Source of the DNA: Tianweitania sediminis
Lineage (GTDB): Bacteria; Pseudomonadota; Alphaproteobacteria; Rhizobiales; Rhizobiaceae
Direction: 5' to 3'
DNA: 64,000 bases
NCBI RefSeq assembly: GCF_017813335.1
Contig: NZ_JAGIYY010000006.1
Coordinates: 124,001 to 188,000, forward strand
Position 1 is the first letter of the stretch. Each line of letters starts with the position of its first letter. The notes below the pieces were generated by a model. The model did no database searches and was not told the DNA's origin. It saw only the letters and a program-made list of their open reading frames with translations. The position numbers were made by a program, and so were the translations under genes. Of this stretch, positions 56,213-64,000 are shown piece by piece.

Positions 56213-57625
56213 TTAGCTGAGCGCGAACCACCAGGTGGCGATGCCGAGAAAGGAAAAGAACCCGACGATGTCCGTCACGGCCGTCACAAAGACCGACGAA
56301 GACACGGCCGGGTCGGCGCCGACGCGATCAAGCAGAAGCGGGATCAAGATGCCGGCGAGCGCTGCGGCAAACATGTTGATGATCATGGCTGCGGCAATCA
56401 CGCCGCCAATATCCGTATCCTCGAACCAGAAGCCGGCGACAGCGCCGATCAGCACCGCGAAAAGAACTCCATTGATGATGCCGACCCCCATTTCACGGCG
56501 GATGATGCGTCCGGCGTTGTAGATGTCGAGATCGCGGGTTGCGAGCGCGCGAACCGTCACCGTCATGGTCTGAGAGCCGGCATTGCCACCCATGCCGGCC
56601 ACAATCGGCATCAGCACGGCGAGCGCCACGATCTGTTCGATCGTCGCTTCGAAAAGGCTGATCACCGAGGCAGCAACAAAGGCCGTGACAAGGTTGACGA
56701 GAAGCCACGGCACGCGCAGGCGCGAGGTCACGCGCACCGAATCCGACAATTCTTCGTCGCCCACGCCGCCCATTCGCAGAAGATCTTCTTCCGCCTCCTG
56801 CTGGATGACGTCCACCACGTCGTCAATCGTCAAGACGCCAACGAGCCGCTCGTTCTCGTCCACCACGGCGGCAGACAGGAGGTCGTACTGCTCAAATTCC
56901 CGCGCTGCTTCTTCCTGGTCCATCGTGGCAGGAAGCGCATGCCGCATTTCATGCATGACCTCTTCGATTCGCACCCCGCGCTTTGATCGGAGCACCTGGT
57001 CGAGATCCACCGCACCCACCAGCTTGAAAGTAGGATCCACCACGAAGATCTGGCTAAAGCGTTCCGGCAGGTTTTGATCGTCGCGCAGGTAGTCGATCGT
57101 TTGCCCCACCGACCAGAAAGCCGGCACCGCAACGAACTCCGTTTGCATGCGACGACCGGCTGTTTCTTCCGGATAGTCGAGGGATCGGCGCAGACGGATA
57201 CGTTCGGGAAACGGAAGCTGCGCGAGGATCTCTTCCTGATCCTCGGCATTCAGATCTTCCAGAATGTATACGGCGTCATCGGAGTCGAGCTCCTGCACCG
57301 CCTGCGCGATCTGTTCATTCGGAAGCGATTCGACGATCTCGGCGCGAATCGTGTCGTCGACTTCCGTCAGCGCCGTGAAATCGAAATCGGCGCCCGACAA
57401 TCGGACAAGGTGCCCGCGCTGATCTGGCTGCAGCGCTTCCAGCAGGTCACCGACTTCGGATTGGTGGAGATCGGCGATCTCCTCCTTCAGACGATCCGCG
57501 TCCTCCGTCTCCAGGATTTCGCCGATCGTGTGAAGGAAGCTGGAGCGGATCGCGCCGTCTTCGCCATAGATGTCCGACGCTTCGCCGTTGGCGGGGTCGC
57601 GGTCAAAGGCGTGCGGATCTTCCAA
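56213..57625 (-). CDS. mgtE: Magnesium transporter MgtE
   Basis: This 470-residue protein has the MgtE-N superhelical domain (about 20-150, with LHQSEVGDLLEALQPDQ), two CBS domains (about 155-275, FVVDPTFKLVGAVDLDQ, and DENERLVGVLTIDDVVDV), a plug helix, and five membrane helices with the Mg-site region GGNAGSQTMTVTVRALA. It is a Mg2+ channel closed by cytosolic Mg2+. The start is TTG at 57625 with GGAGG five bases upstream, and that site is inside a hairpin. Confidence 0.96.
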   Translation of the reverse strand: MEDPHAFDRDPANGEASDIYGEDGAIRSSFLHTIGEILETEDADRLKEEIADLHQSEVGDLLEALQPDQRGHLVRLSGADFDFTALTEVDDTIRAEIVESLPNEQIAQAVQELDSDDAVYILEDLNAEDQEEILAQLPFPERIRLRRSLDYPEETAGRRMQTEFVAVPAFWSVGQTIDYLRDDQNLPERFSQIFVVDPTFKLVGAVDLDQVLRSKRGVRIEEVMHEMRHALPATMDQEEAAREFEQYDLLSAAVVDENERLVGVLTIDDVVDVIQQEAEEDLLRMGGVGDEELSDSVRVTSRLRVPWLLVNLVTAFVAASVISLFEATIEQIVALAVLMPIVAGMGGNAGSQTMTVTVRALATRDLDIYNAGRIIRREMGVGIINGVLFAVLIGAVAGFWFEDTDIGGVIAAAMIINMFAAALAGILIPLLLDRVGADPAVSSSVFVTAVTDIVGFFSFLGIATWWFALS

Positions 57626-57630
57626 GTGCG

Positions 57631-57668
57631 CCTCCAGGCCTGCGGAATTGGGAACAGCTGGCCTGGAG
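57631..57668 (-). promoter_or_regulatory. Hairpin occluding the mgtE ribosome binding site
   Basis: In the mgtE leader CTCCAGGCC (57660-57668) pairs perfectly with GGCCTGGAG (57632-57640) across a 19-base loop. The 3' arm contains most of the GGAGG site (57631-57635), which lies five bases before the TTG start. Folding would hide the site. Confidence 0.55.
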
Positions 57669-57681
57669 CCTGCTAGGTCGT

Positions 57682-57710
57682 CAGATAGCTAGTTTCTATG
57701 TCAGAGGCAA
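57682..57710 (-). promoter_or_regulatory. Candidate sigma70 promoter for mgtE
   Basis: On the minus strand TTGCCT (57705-57710) and TATCTG (57682-57687) are 17 bases apart. Transcription would start near 57675, so the leader would hold the hairpin at 57631-57668. Confidence 0.4.
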
Positions 57711-57774
57711 AACGAAATGAGGTTACCGGCCCAGTTTGATACCGAGCCGTCAGGCAATTGAGATGGGAAGCTAG

Positions 57775-58392
57775 TCAGAGACGGCCGCAGCGCGCCAGTT
57801 GGGCTCGGTACTTCTCGGCCATTGCAGCTGTTTCGCGGGCATAGCGCTGGATGGAAGCGTTCGCGCGATGCTTGCCGCGCGAATACCCCGCCCACCCGTG
57901 ATAATAGGCAAGGTACAGGTTGCCGGCATCGCTGCGCGCGATGCCCAGGGTGCTTGCGCTTTTCGCGTGATACCAACCAACGAAATCGACCGCATCGGCA
58001 AAACGGTTGCGCCGCGCGAGTGCCCTGCCCGTTTCCCGCTGGTACTGCGCCCAGGTGCCGTTAAGCGCTTGCGAAAATCCGAAGGCGCTTGATTGCCGCT
58101 TCCACGGAATAAAGCCGAGCAGCTTGGTGCGCGGCGGGCGGGCGTGGCTTTTGAACCCCGACTCCTTTCGCAAGGTCGCCATCAGAACGTGGATCGGAAT
58201 GCCATGTGCCTGTTCAGCGTCCTTGGCGGCCGAATGCCAGTTGTCGAAGAAGCTATCGCGCTGGTCGAAAATGGCGCAGGCGTCGTTGATGCGGCTCGGC
58301 GGTGCACTCGCGCAAGCGGCGAGAAACACAAGAAGCAACGGTGCTGCAATGAGGGACAAACGGATTTGCATAGAACCAGACAACAGGCTCAT
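57775..58392 (-). CDS. Lytic transglycosylase (SLT)-like lipoprotein
   Basis: This 205-residue protein starts at the ATG 58392. The lipobox LAAC follows a hydrophobic run IAAPLLLVFLAAC. The catalytic domain has MATLRKESGFKSHAR, with the SLT Glu, then SSAFGFSQALNGTW, VDFVGWYH and LAYYHGWAGY. It would cleave peptidoglycan at the outer membrane face. Another ATG seven codons downstream also gives a lipoprotein signal. Confidence 0.88.
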   Translation of the reverse strand: MSLLSGSMQIRLSLIAAPLLLVFLAACASAPPSRINDACAIFDQRDSFFDNWHSAAKDAEQAHGIPIHVLMATLRKESGFKSHARPPRTKLLGFIPWKRQSSAFGFSQALNGTWAQYQRETGRALARRNRFADAVDFVGWYHAKSASTLGIARSDAGNLYLAYYHGWAGYSRGKHRANASIQRYARETAAMAEKYRAQLARCGRL

Positions 58393-58575
58393 GATTAAAC
58401 TTCGCCTAAAGTTCGCGTTTACCCGTAAGGCCATGTTGAGGCGCACCCGGACAGGCAAAGCAGGTGGCTGGGGTTGGCTAAATCGGCAAGTCCTGCTGGT
58501 GGCTCAACGAGGACTTCTTGAGTTTGCCCAGCCTCGCTGGCAACGATCGGTTCTTGTCGAAGCTGGAACGCATAG

Positions 58576-59196
58576 ATGTACACGCCCCCTGCATTCCTCG
58601 AGGATGATCCGACGATTCTGCATAAGATGATGCGCGAAGCGCGTCTGGCCACGCTGATCACGGCAACCACGGAGGGCCTGCTGGCAACGCCGCTGCCCCT
58701 GCTTCTGATGGACTCCGAAGAAGAACATGGAGTTCTTTACGGCCATCTTGCGAGAGCAAATCCGCAATGGAAAGCAACACCTCTCGGCGAGGCGCTCGTC
58801 ACCTTTGCCGGACCGAACGCTTATGTGACGCCCTCTTGGTATGCCACCAAACAGGAGCATGGGCGGGTTGTTCCGACGTGGAACTATGCAGCCGTGCATG
58901 TTTATGGTGAGGCCGAGTTCTTTGAGGACGAGGTGCGCTTGCGCGAAGCCGTCACGCGCTTGACGGATCTTCACGAAGGCACCCGTCGAAAGCCATGGTC
59001 TGTTTCCGACGCGCCGGAGAAGTTCATCCAGGGCCAACTCAAGGGTATCGTCGGCCTGCGGTTTAGAATCACCCGAGTGGAAGGCAAGATGAAGATGAGC
59101 CAGAATCGCAGCGAAGCGGATCGGCGCGGTGTGGTCGATGGGCTCACTGCCAGCGATCTCGAAGCCGACCGCTCCGTCGCTGCCCTCATGCGCTGA
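58576..59196 (+). CDS. PaiB-like FMN-binding protein
   Basis: This 206-residue protein begins MYTPPAFLEDDPTILHKMMR and includes LYGHLARANPQWK, YVTPSWYATKQEHGRVVPTWNY and VEGKMKMSQNRSEADR, all PaiB hallmarks. The family has an FMN-binding split-barrel fold and was first described as a negative regulator of sporulation and protease genes in Bacillus. In proteobacteria its role is unclear; it may be a flavin-binding or heme-degrading protein. Confidence 0.92.
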   Translation: MYTPPAFLEDDPTILHKMMREARLATLITATTEGLLATPLPLLLMDSEEEHGVLYGHLARANPQWKATPLGEALVTFAGPNAYVTPSWYATKQEHGRVVPTWNYAAVHVYGEAEFFEDEVRLREAVTRLTDLHEGTRRKPWSVSDAPEKFIQGQLKGIVGLRFRITRVEGKMKMSQNRSEADRRGVVDGLTASDLEADRSVAALMR

Positions 59197-59344
59197 CAGG
59201 GTGGAGACGGTCGGCTATGCTGAAGCTCAATCGACCACAGAACGTTCGGGCCCTAATGATGTCGAGGCCAAATAGGCGGCAACTACCGATCTATAGACCG
59301 ACTTCCGCGGGCCTCCAGGCAGAAGCCAACTGCTGTAAGAGAGA

Positions 59345-59429
59345 TGGTGCGGTCGAGAAGACTCGAACTTCCACGCCTTGCGGCACAGCGACCTCAACGC
59401 TGCGCGTCTACCAATTCCGCCACGACCGC
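59345..59429 (-). tRNA. tRNA-Leu(GAG)
   Basis: The minus strand forms a class II tRNA. The acceptor stem GCGGTCG pairs with CGACCGC, the anticodon stem-loop is CAGCG-TTGAGGT-CGCTG (anticodon GAG), there is a long variable arm, a T loop TTCGAGT, discriminator A and an encoded CCA at 59345-59347. Length is 85 bases. Confidence 0.96.
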
Positions 59430-59463
59430 ACGTGGTAGATCCGGTCACCGACCGGCCACGCGC

Positions 59464-59492
59464 ATCTAGCAAAAGGGTTCGGAGGGCACAAG
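59464..59492 (-). promoter_or_regulatory. Sigma70 promoter for tRNA-Leu
   Basis: On the minus strand CTTGTG (59487-59492) and CTAGAT (59464-59469) are 17 bases apart, close to the rhizobial housekeeping consensus CTTGAC-N17-CTATAT. The tRNA starts about 30 bases further. The leader contains a 6-bp hairpin at 59441-59455. Confidence 0.6.
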
Positions 59493-59618
59493 AGCGAAAG
59501 CCCGGGAAAAAGCGCATCCCCATGCATTTCGCGCAATCCTCTCACAACGTGCGTTTTGCGCGTTCGCGGACTATATGGAAGACGGCTCTAAACTCTCTTT
59601 GCCGAGCAGCAGTTTTCC

Positions 59619-60431
59619 ATGACGCACCGCGACGCGATCGACCCCACCTTTCTTCCGAAGTTGAGCACGCCTCCGGTGGAATGGCGCGTCGAACCGGGTC
59701 TCACAGAATACCAGGACGCGCTCGCCTTCATGGAAGCGCACGTTGCGGCCATTCGCAACCACGAGGCCCCGGAACTGGTTTGGCTGGTGGAACATCCGCC
59801 CTTGTACACGGCAGGCACAAGCGCGGTAGACAGCGACCTCCTCGCCCCCGGCCGCTTTCCCGTCTTCCACGCCGGTCGCGGCGGAGAATACACCTATCAC
59901 GGACCCGGCCAGCGCGTGGCCTATGTCATGCTCGACCTGAAGCGGAGGCGCGAAGACGTCCGCGCCTTCGTTGCCGCCTTGGAAGCATGGATCATCCGTA
60001 CCCTGGCGAGCTTCAACATTAAAGGGGAGCAGCGGGATGACCGCGTCGGCGTATGGGTTCGCCGCCCCGAACGCCCGCTTCTCCCCACAGGGGAAATGGC
60101 TGAAGACAAGATCGCGGCGATTGGCATACGGCTACGCCGCTGGGTGAGCTTCCACGGCATCGCCATAAATGTGGAGCCGGATCTCGAACATTTTTCCGGC
60201 ATCGTGCCTTGCGGCATCAGCGGCTATGGGGTCACCAGCTTCGTGGATCTGGGAATCCCCGCCGCCATGGGCGACCTTGATCTCGCTCTCAAGCGAAGCT
60301 TCGCCGAGGTATTCGGTGCGACCGCAGCCTCAGAAAGCTCCGATCCAGAACGCAGCGCCGACCAAAAACGCGCTGATGGAAACAAGGGAGAACACGTCCT
60401 GGAACAACTCGGTCATGGCTTAGCTCCTTGA
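59619..60431 (+). CDS. lipB: Octanoyl-[acyl-carrier-protein]-protein N-octanoyltransferase
   Basis: This 270-residue protein begins the lipoate pathway by moving octanoyl groups to lipoyl domains; LipA finishes the job. Signature segments are [20 protein letters not shown], the catalytic Lys in [18 protein letters not shown] and the Cys in [16 protein letters not shown]. The C-terminal 34 residues after EVFGATAA are hydrophilic and not family-like, and fall where an antisense 28-codon frame lies. A CTATAT -10-like element is at 59571-59576, with a weak -35. Confidence 0.95.
   Translation: MTHRDAIDPTFLPKLSTPPVEWRVEPGLTEYQDALAFMEAHVAAIRNHEAPELVWLVEHPPLYTAGTSAVDSDLLAPGRFPVFHAGRGGEYTYHGPGQRVAYVMLDLKRRREDVRAFVAALEAWIIRTLASFNIKGEQRDDRVGVWVRRPERPLLPTGEMAEDKIAAIGIRLRRWVSFHGIAINVEPDLEHFSGIVPCGISGYGVTSFVDLGIPAAMGDLDLALKRSFAEVFGATAASESSDPERSADQKRADGNKGEHVLEQLGHGLAP
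60330..60416 (-). CDS. Putative SOS-controlled 28-residue membrane peptide
   Basis: This short frame starts ATG at 60416 and ends TGA at 60330-60332. The N-terminus MTELFQDVF is followed by a hydrophobic run of about 19 residues ([19 protein letters not shown]), consistent with one membrane helix. A perfect AAGGAG (60424-60429) lies seven bases before the ATG. An exact GTTC-N7-GTTC LexA-type box lies 36-50 bases upstream. It is antisense to the last 102 bases of lipB. It resembles in size and control Caulobacter SidA, an SOS-induced inner-membrane division inhibitor, but no sequence relation is claimed. Translation is unproven. Confidence 0.6.
   Translation of the reverse strand: MTELFQDVFSLVSISAFLVGAAFWIGAF
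60424..60429 (-). promoter_or_regulatory. Ribosome binding site of the 28-codon frame
   Basis: AAGGAG on the minus strand is a full match to the anti-Shine-Dalgarno core, with the ideal seven-base spacing to the ATG at 60416. Confidence 0.7.
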
Positions 60432-60451
60432 TCTTCTGATGTCCCCTTTTT

Positions 60452-60466
60452 GTTCTACTTTTGTTC
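60452..60466 (-). promoter_or_regulatory. LexA (SOS) box, GAAC-N7-GAAC
   Basis: On the minus strand GAAC-AAAAGTA-GAAC is an exact match to the alphaproteobacterial LexA operator (GTTC-N7-GTTC on the plus strand), in AT-rich flanks. A CTTGCA -35-like hexamer (60471-60476) precedes it, so the box would lie in the promoter spacer. The only gene in the correct direction and distance is the 28-codon frame. Confidence 0.7.
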
Positions 60467-60570
60467 AAATTGCAAGTGTTCCGGTTGCGTTCTCCCGCTA
60501 TCCTCCTGCCAAGGTTAAGAGAAGATAAACGATCCGTCGGAGAACAAGGCGCGATAAGCCGCTCGATGCG

Positions 60571-61254
60571 CTAGAAGTCGACGATCTTGCCGTCTTGCAG
60601 GGTCACGCGACGGTTCATGCGCGCTGCCAGCTCATGGTTATGTGTAGCGATCAAGGCGCAAAGGCCGGACTGCCGGACAAGGGCTTCCATGGCGTCAAAT
60701 ACATAAGACGCCGTGACAGGATCGAGATTACCGGTGGGTTCATCTGCCAAAAGCACCAGCGGGGCATTGGCCACTGCACGTGCAATCGCGACGCGCTGCT
60801 GTTCACCGCCGGACAGTTCCGCCGGACGGTGATGCCCGCGCTTGCCGATCTTCATGTAGTCGAGCAGCTGCTCGGCACGCGCAGTCGCTTCCCTGGGCGA
60901 AAGGCCCTTGATCATCTGCGGGATGGCGATGTTTTCCACCGCGGTGAACTCGGGCAACAGGTGGTGGAACTGGTAAACGAAGCCGATGTCGTTGCGGCGA
61001 ACGGCGGTCCGCTCCTGGTCGTTTAGCTTGCCACAATCGCGGCCAGCCAGAACCACCTCGCCCGCGTCCGGGCGCTCCAGCAAGCCGGCCGTGTGCAGGA
61101 GGGTGGACTTGCCCGCGCCGGAGGGTGCCACCAGCGCAACCATTTCACCCCGATGCAGAACGAAATCTGCACCGGACAGAATGGACAGGCGCTTCTCGCC
61201 TTGTTCGTAATGACGCTGAACGCCCTTTAGCGCCAGCACAATCTGCCCCGACAT
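60571..61254 (-). CDS. lolD: Lipoprotein-releasing ABC transporter ATP-binding protein LolD
   Basis: This 227-residue ATPase has Walker [10 protein letters not shown], the signature [14 protein letters not shown] and Walker [14 protein letters not shown]. It drives extraction of lipoproteins from the inner membrane to LolA. The ATG at 61254 overlaps the permease stop by one base; the longer frame lies inside the permease gene. It is the last gene of the coupled proS-lolC-lolD unit. Confidence 0.95.
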   Translation of the reverse strand: MSGQIVLALKGVQRHYEQGEKRLSILSGADFVLHRGEMVALVAPSGAGKSTLLHTAGLLERPDAGEVVLAGRDCGKLNDQERTAVRRNDIGFVYQFHHLLPEFTAVENIAIPQMIKGLSPREATARAEQLLDYMKIGKRGHHRPAELSGGEQQRVAIARAVANAPLVLLADEPTGNLDPVTASYVFDAMEALVRQSGLCALIATHNHELAARMNRRVTLQDGKIVDF

Positions 61255-62555
61255 CACTCGTACCTCAGCGCCTCGACCGGATCGAGACGTGCAGCGCGCC
61301 ATGCCGGAAACAGGGTCGCAAGAAACGACAGCACCAGCGCCATCAGCACCACGGAAACCGTTTCCTGCATGTCCATTTCCGCCGGAAGCTGGGAAAGGAA
61401 GTAGAGTTCCGGATTGAACAGGGTTGTGCCAGACAACCAGGAAAAGAACTGCCGGATGCGCTCGACATTGAGGCAAACGACAACACCCAGCACGACGCCC
61501 GCGATCGTCCCGCTGATCCCGATTGCCGATCCGGTCATCAGGAAGATGCGCATGATGGCGCCGCGACTTGCCCCCATGGTGCGCAGAATAGCGATATCGC
61601 GGCCCTTGTCCTTCACCAGCATGATCAAGCCCGAGATGATGTTGAGGGCAGCCACCAGCACGATCAGCGTCAGGATCATGAACATGACGTTGCGTTCGAC
61701 CTGCAGCGCCGAAAAGAAGGTCTGGTTGCGCAGGCGCCAGTCGGTCAGCACCAGTTGCCGCTGCGCCGCATCTTCAATTGGAATCTTCAGCGCGTCGACG
61801 TTGTCGGGATCTTCGACATAGATCTCGATGGTCTGAGCCAGCCCCTCCACGTTGAAGTATAGCTGCGCCTCGGCCAACGGCATGAACACGATGGATGCGT
61901 CATATTCCGACATGCCTACTTCAAAGATTGCGGTGATCGGGTAGCTTTTCACTCGTGGAGTGGTGCCGAAGGGCGTCACATCGCCTTCCGGCGACACCAG
62001 GGTGATCGGGTCTCCCAGGGCAAGCCCGAGGCTTTGCGCCATGCGCGTGCCGATCGCCAGCCCATCGCCCCCATCGAAGCCCTCCAGCGTCCCCTGTCGG
62101 ATGTTTCGCGAAACGAGTTCCACCTTGGCGAGATCCTCGCCTCGAATGCCACGCACGAGCGCGCCCGTGCCGGCACCGACTGTGCCGGATGCGAGGACCT
62201 GGCCCTCCACGAGCGGCAGGGCATACCGCACCCCGCCGACACCTTCGATGCGGCGGGCAACCTCCGCATAATCATCGAGCGGCCGATCGATCGGCTGCAT
62301 GATGATGTGGCCGTTGATCCCGAGGATGCGCGTCAGCAGTTCGGTGCGAAACCCATTCATCACCGCCATGACGATGATGAGCGTGGCAACGCCCAGCATG
62401 ATCCCGGCAAAGGAAAAGGACGCGATCACGGAGATGAAGGCTTCCTTACGGCGGGCCCGGAGGTATCGCCACGCCACCATCCTCTCAAAGACCGAGAATG
62501 GCCCGGCGCCTGCTGGCTCCAAGGTCTGTCCAGGCACTGGCGCAGCCGCGGTCAA
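61254..62555 (-). CDS. lolC: Lipoprotein-releasing ABC transporter permease (LolC/LolE family)
   Basis: This 433-residue protein has four membrane helices: one near 35-60 ([27 protein letters not shown]), then a large periplasmic MacB-like domain, and three in the last 160 residues. It is split here as [46 protein letters not shown] and [15 protein letters not shown]. Alphaproteobacteria commonly have a single LolF-like permease acting as a homodimer, which may be the case here as no second gene is near. Its ATG overlaps the proS stop as ATGA. Confidence 0.94.
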   Translation of the reverse strand: MTAAAPVPGQTLEPAGAGPFSVFERMVAWRYLRARRKEAFISVIASFSFAGIMLGVATLIIVMAVMNGFRTELLTRILGINGHIIMQPIDRPLDDYAEVARRIEGVGGVRYALPLVEGQVLASGTVGAGTGALVRGIRGEDLAKVELVSRNIRQGTLEGFDGGDGLAIGTRMAQSLGLALGDPITLVSPEGDVTPFGTTPRVKSYPITAIFEVGMSEYDASIVFMPLAEAQLYFNVEGLAQTIEIYVEDPDNVDALKIPIEDAAQRQLVLTDWRLRNQTFFSALQVERNVMFMILTLIVLVAALNIISGLIMLVKDKGRDIAILRTMGASRGAIMRIFLMTGSAIGISGTIAGVVLGVVVCLNVERIRQFFSWLSGTTLFNPELYFLSQLPAEMDMQETVSVVLMALVLSFLATLFPAWRAARLDPVEALRYE

Positions 62556-63880
62556 GCCTTCTTCCCCAGCGCAGCTTTGAGATCGGTGATCGTCTTCACG
62601 TCGCGCTCGCCGGTCGCGCGCCGCTTGACCTCCACCGCACCTTCGGCCACGCCGCGGGGGCCTACGATCACCTGCCAGGGAATGCCAATCAGGTCCGCAG
62701 TGGCGAACTTTCCGCCCGCGCGCTGGTCGGTGTCGTCATAAAGCACGTCGAGACCGGCCGCCTCATGCGCGGCGTAAAGATCTTCGCAGACGCGGTCGCA
62801 TTCGGCGTCGCCGGCCTTCATGTTGATGATCACGACGTCGAAGGGCGCAACCGCTTCCGGCCAGATGATGCCGTTGTCGTCGTGGCTGGCTTCGATGATC
62901 GCTGCAATCAGCCGCGACGGACCGATGCCGTACGATCCCATGGAAACGAAATGATCCTTGCCGTCCGGGCCTTGAACCTTGGCCCCCAGGGGCTTCGAGT
63001 ACTTCTCACCGAAGTGGAAGATGTGGCCGACCTCAATGCCCCGTGCGGCAACCTGGCTGTCGGTCGGCACTTCGTTCCACGCGGCCTCGTCATGCATCTC
63101 ATCGGTAGCGGCGTAAGGCGTCGTCCAATGCTGGACGATATTCGCAATCGCCGCATCGTCGGTGAAGTCGGTGTCCGCACCGGGAACAGCCATGGTGAGA
63201 TAGTCGCGGTGGCAGAAAACCCCGCTTTCACCCGTATCGGCCAGGATAATGAACTCGTGGCTCAGATCCCCGCCAATCGGGCCCGTATCGGCCTTCATGG
63301 GAATCGCCTTCATGCCCACGCGCTCGAAGGTGCGCAGATAAGACACGAACATGCGGTAATAGGCAGCTTTCGCGCCTTCGAAGTCAATGTCGAAAGAATA
63401 AGCGTCCTTCATCAGGAACTCGCGTGACCGCATCACACCGAAGCGTGGCCGCACCTCGTCGCGGTACTTCCACTGAATATGGTACAGGTTGAGCGGAAGG
63501 TCCTTGTAGGATTTCACATAGGTCCGGAAGATGTCCGTCACCATCTCCTCGTTCGTCGGACCATAAAGCATGTCGCGCTCATGACGGTCTTTGATGCGCA
63601 GCATCTCCTTGCCATAAGCATCATAACGGCCGCTTTCACGCCAAAGATCGGCCGACTGGATCGTCGGCATCATGATCTCAAGCGCACCGGCCCGGTTCTG
63701 CTCCTCGCGGATGATCTGGCAAACCTTGTCCAGCACCTTCTTGCCCAGCGGCAGCCAGGAGAAGCTGCCCTGCCCCTGTTGGCGGATCATCCCAGCCCGC
63801 AGCATGAGGCGATGCGACACGATCTCCGCCTCGCGCGGCGTTTCCTTGAGGATGGGCAGGAAATAGCGCGATAGCCGCAT
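62552..63880 (-). CDS. proS: Prolyl-tRNA synthetase (short alphaproteobacterial type)
   Basis: This 442-residue class II synthetase lacks the inserted editing domain of long bacterial ProRS, typical for alphaproteobacteria. Motif 2 lies around [20 protein letters not shown] and motif 3 in [15 protein letters not shown]; the anticodon-binding domain is C-terminal ([18 protein letters not shown]). It charges tRNA-Pro. It is the first of the overlapping trio proS-lolC-lolD. The 120 bases upstream to the window end hold no gene that I can support. Confidence 0.97.
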   Translation of the reverse strand: MRLSRYFLPILKETPREAEIVSHRLMLRAGMIRQQGQGSFSWLPLGKKVLDKVCQIIREEQNRAGALEIMMPTIQSADLWRESGRYDAYGKEMLRIKDRHERDMLYGPTNEEMVTDIFRTYVKSYKDLPLNLYHIQWKYRDEVRPRFGVMRSREFLMKDAYSFDIDFEGAKAAYYRMFVSYLRTFERVGMKAIPMKADTGPIGGDLSHEFIILADTGESGVFCHRDYLTMAVPGADTDFTDDAAIANIVQHWTTPYAATDEMHDEAAWNEVPTDSQVAARGIEVGHIFHFGEKYSKPLGAKVQGPDGKDHFVSMGSYGIGPSRLIAAIIEASHDDNGIIWPEAVAPFDVVIINMKAGDAECDRVCEDLYAAHEAAGLDVLYDDTDQRAGGKFATADLIGIPWQVIVGPRGVAEGAVEVKRRATGERDVKTITDLKAALGKKA

Positions 63881-64000
63881 TGTCAGAGTCCACGGGATGA
63901 TTGGGCAACCGGAATCGGCTGCTTTGAGAGCGAGAATGGTCGCGCTTCATAGCCATTTCACGGCAAATTGGAAACCCGGCCCCGCGAGCGACGCTTCCGC

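Noticed and set aside
59217-59438. 73-codon plus-strand frame between paiB and lipB
   Set aside because: It runs through the tRNA-Leu gene on the other strand and has no recognisable domain.

Overview
The window reads as a chromosomal segment of an alphaproteobacterium of the order Hyphomicrobiales (Rhizobiales). The evidence is gene content and order: ntrB-ntrC-ntrY-ntrX followed by trkA, a D-amino-acid aminotransferase, hfq and hflX; a fused ispDF; a pyruvate dehydrogenase E1-beta subunit with its own lipoyl domain; an ExoR-type Sel1 protein; a PopZ homologue beside valS; and a short prolyl-tRNA synthetase. Base composition is high GC and even. I saw no insertion sequence, prophage, CRISPR array or rRNA operon. 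The genus cannot be fixed from the sequence alone.

Layout. 1-2902 (mostly +): the 3' part of an MBL-fold hydrolase, an orphan branched-chain amino acid-type binding protein with its own terminator, and mazG. 2899-14181 (-): one long run, dusB-ntrB-ntrC then ntrY-ntrX-trkA-dat-hfq-hflX, covering nitrogen sensing, K+ uptake, D-amino acid metabolism and RNA chaperoning. 14326-16004 (+): ispDF and a CinA C-terminal protein. 16001-26492 (-): lipoate and pyruvate metabolism, comprising lipA with a RatA-type protein, a GlsB-like stress protein behind an EcfG-type promoter, and the operon pdhA-pdhB-uma2-pdhC-SGNH hydrolase-lpd, then an FtsB-like protein and enolase. 26566-30642 (-): a molybdenum-cofactor maturation cluster with no molybdoenzyme. 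30768-34232 (+): binding protein plus P1-family peptidase, then purB. 34269-47008 (mostly -): exoR, ilvD, valS, popZ, tolC, pcm, tRNA-Cys, a GNAT protein, sseA, an AlaX-type editing protein and cysK. 47227-57625: SDR, MFS, DEAD-box helicase, trkH, a tripartite tricarboxylate transporter (tctCBA), a MerR regulator and mgtE. 57775-63880: a lytic transglycosylase-like lipoprotein, a PaiB-like flavoprotein, tRNA-Leu(GAG), lipB, a newly noticed 28-codon reading frame, and the coupled proS-lolC-lolD genes.

Links. LipB and LipA make the lipoyl groups that PdhB and PdhC carry and Lpd reoxidises. TrkA and TrkH are partner subunits of one K+ system at separate loci. Many neighbours overlap at ATGA, GTGA or TTGA stop-start junctions, which suggests translational coupling.

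The most interesting signal is at 60330-60466. A 28-codon hydrophobic reading frame with a perfect AAGGAG ribosome binding site lies antisense to the lipB 3' end, directly behind an exact GTTC-N7-GTTC motif, the alphaproteobacterial LexA box. It looks like an SOS-induced membrane micropeptide, analogous in layout to the Caulobacter division inhibitor SidA. Other leads are a hairpin hiding the mgtE ribosome binding site, an EcfG promoter in front of glsB, a Uma2-family protein packed inside the pdh operon, and the molybdenum-cofactor cluster without an enzyme.
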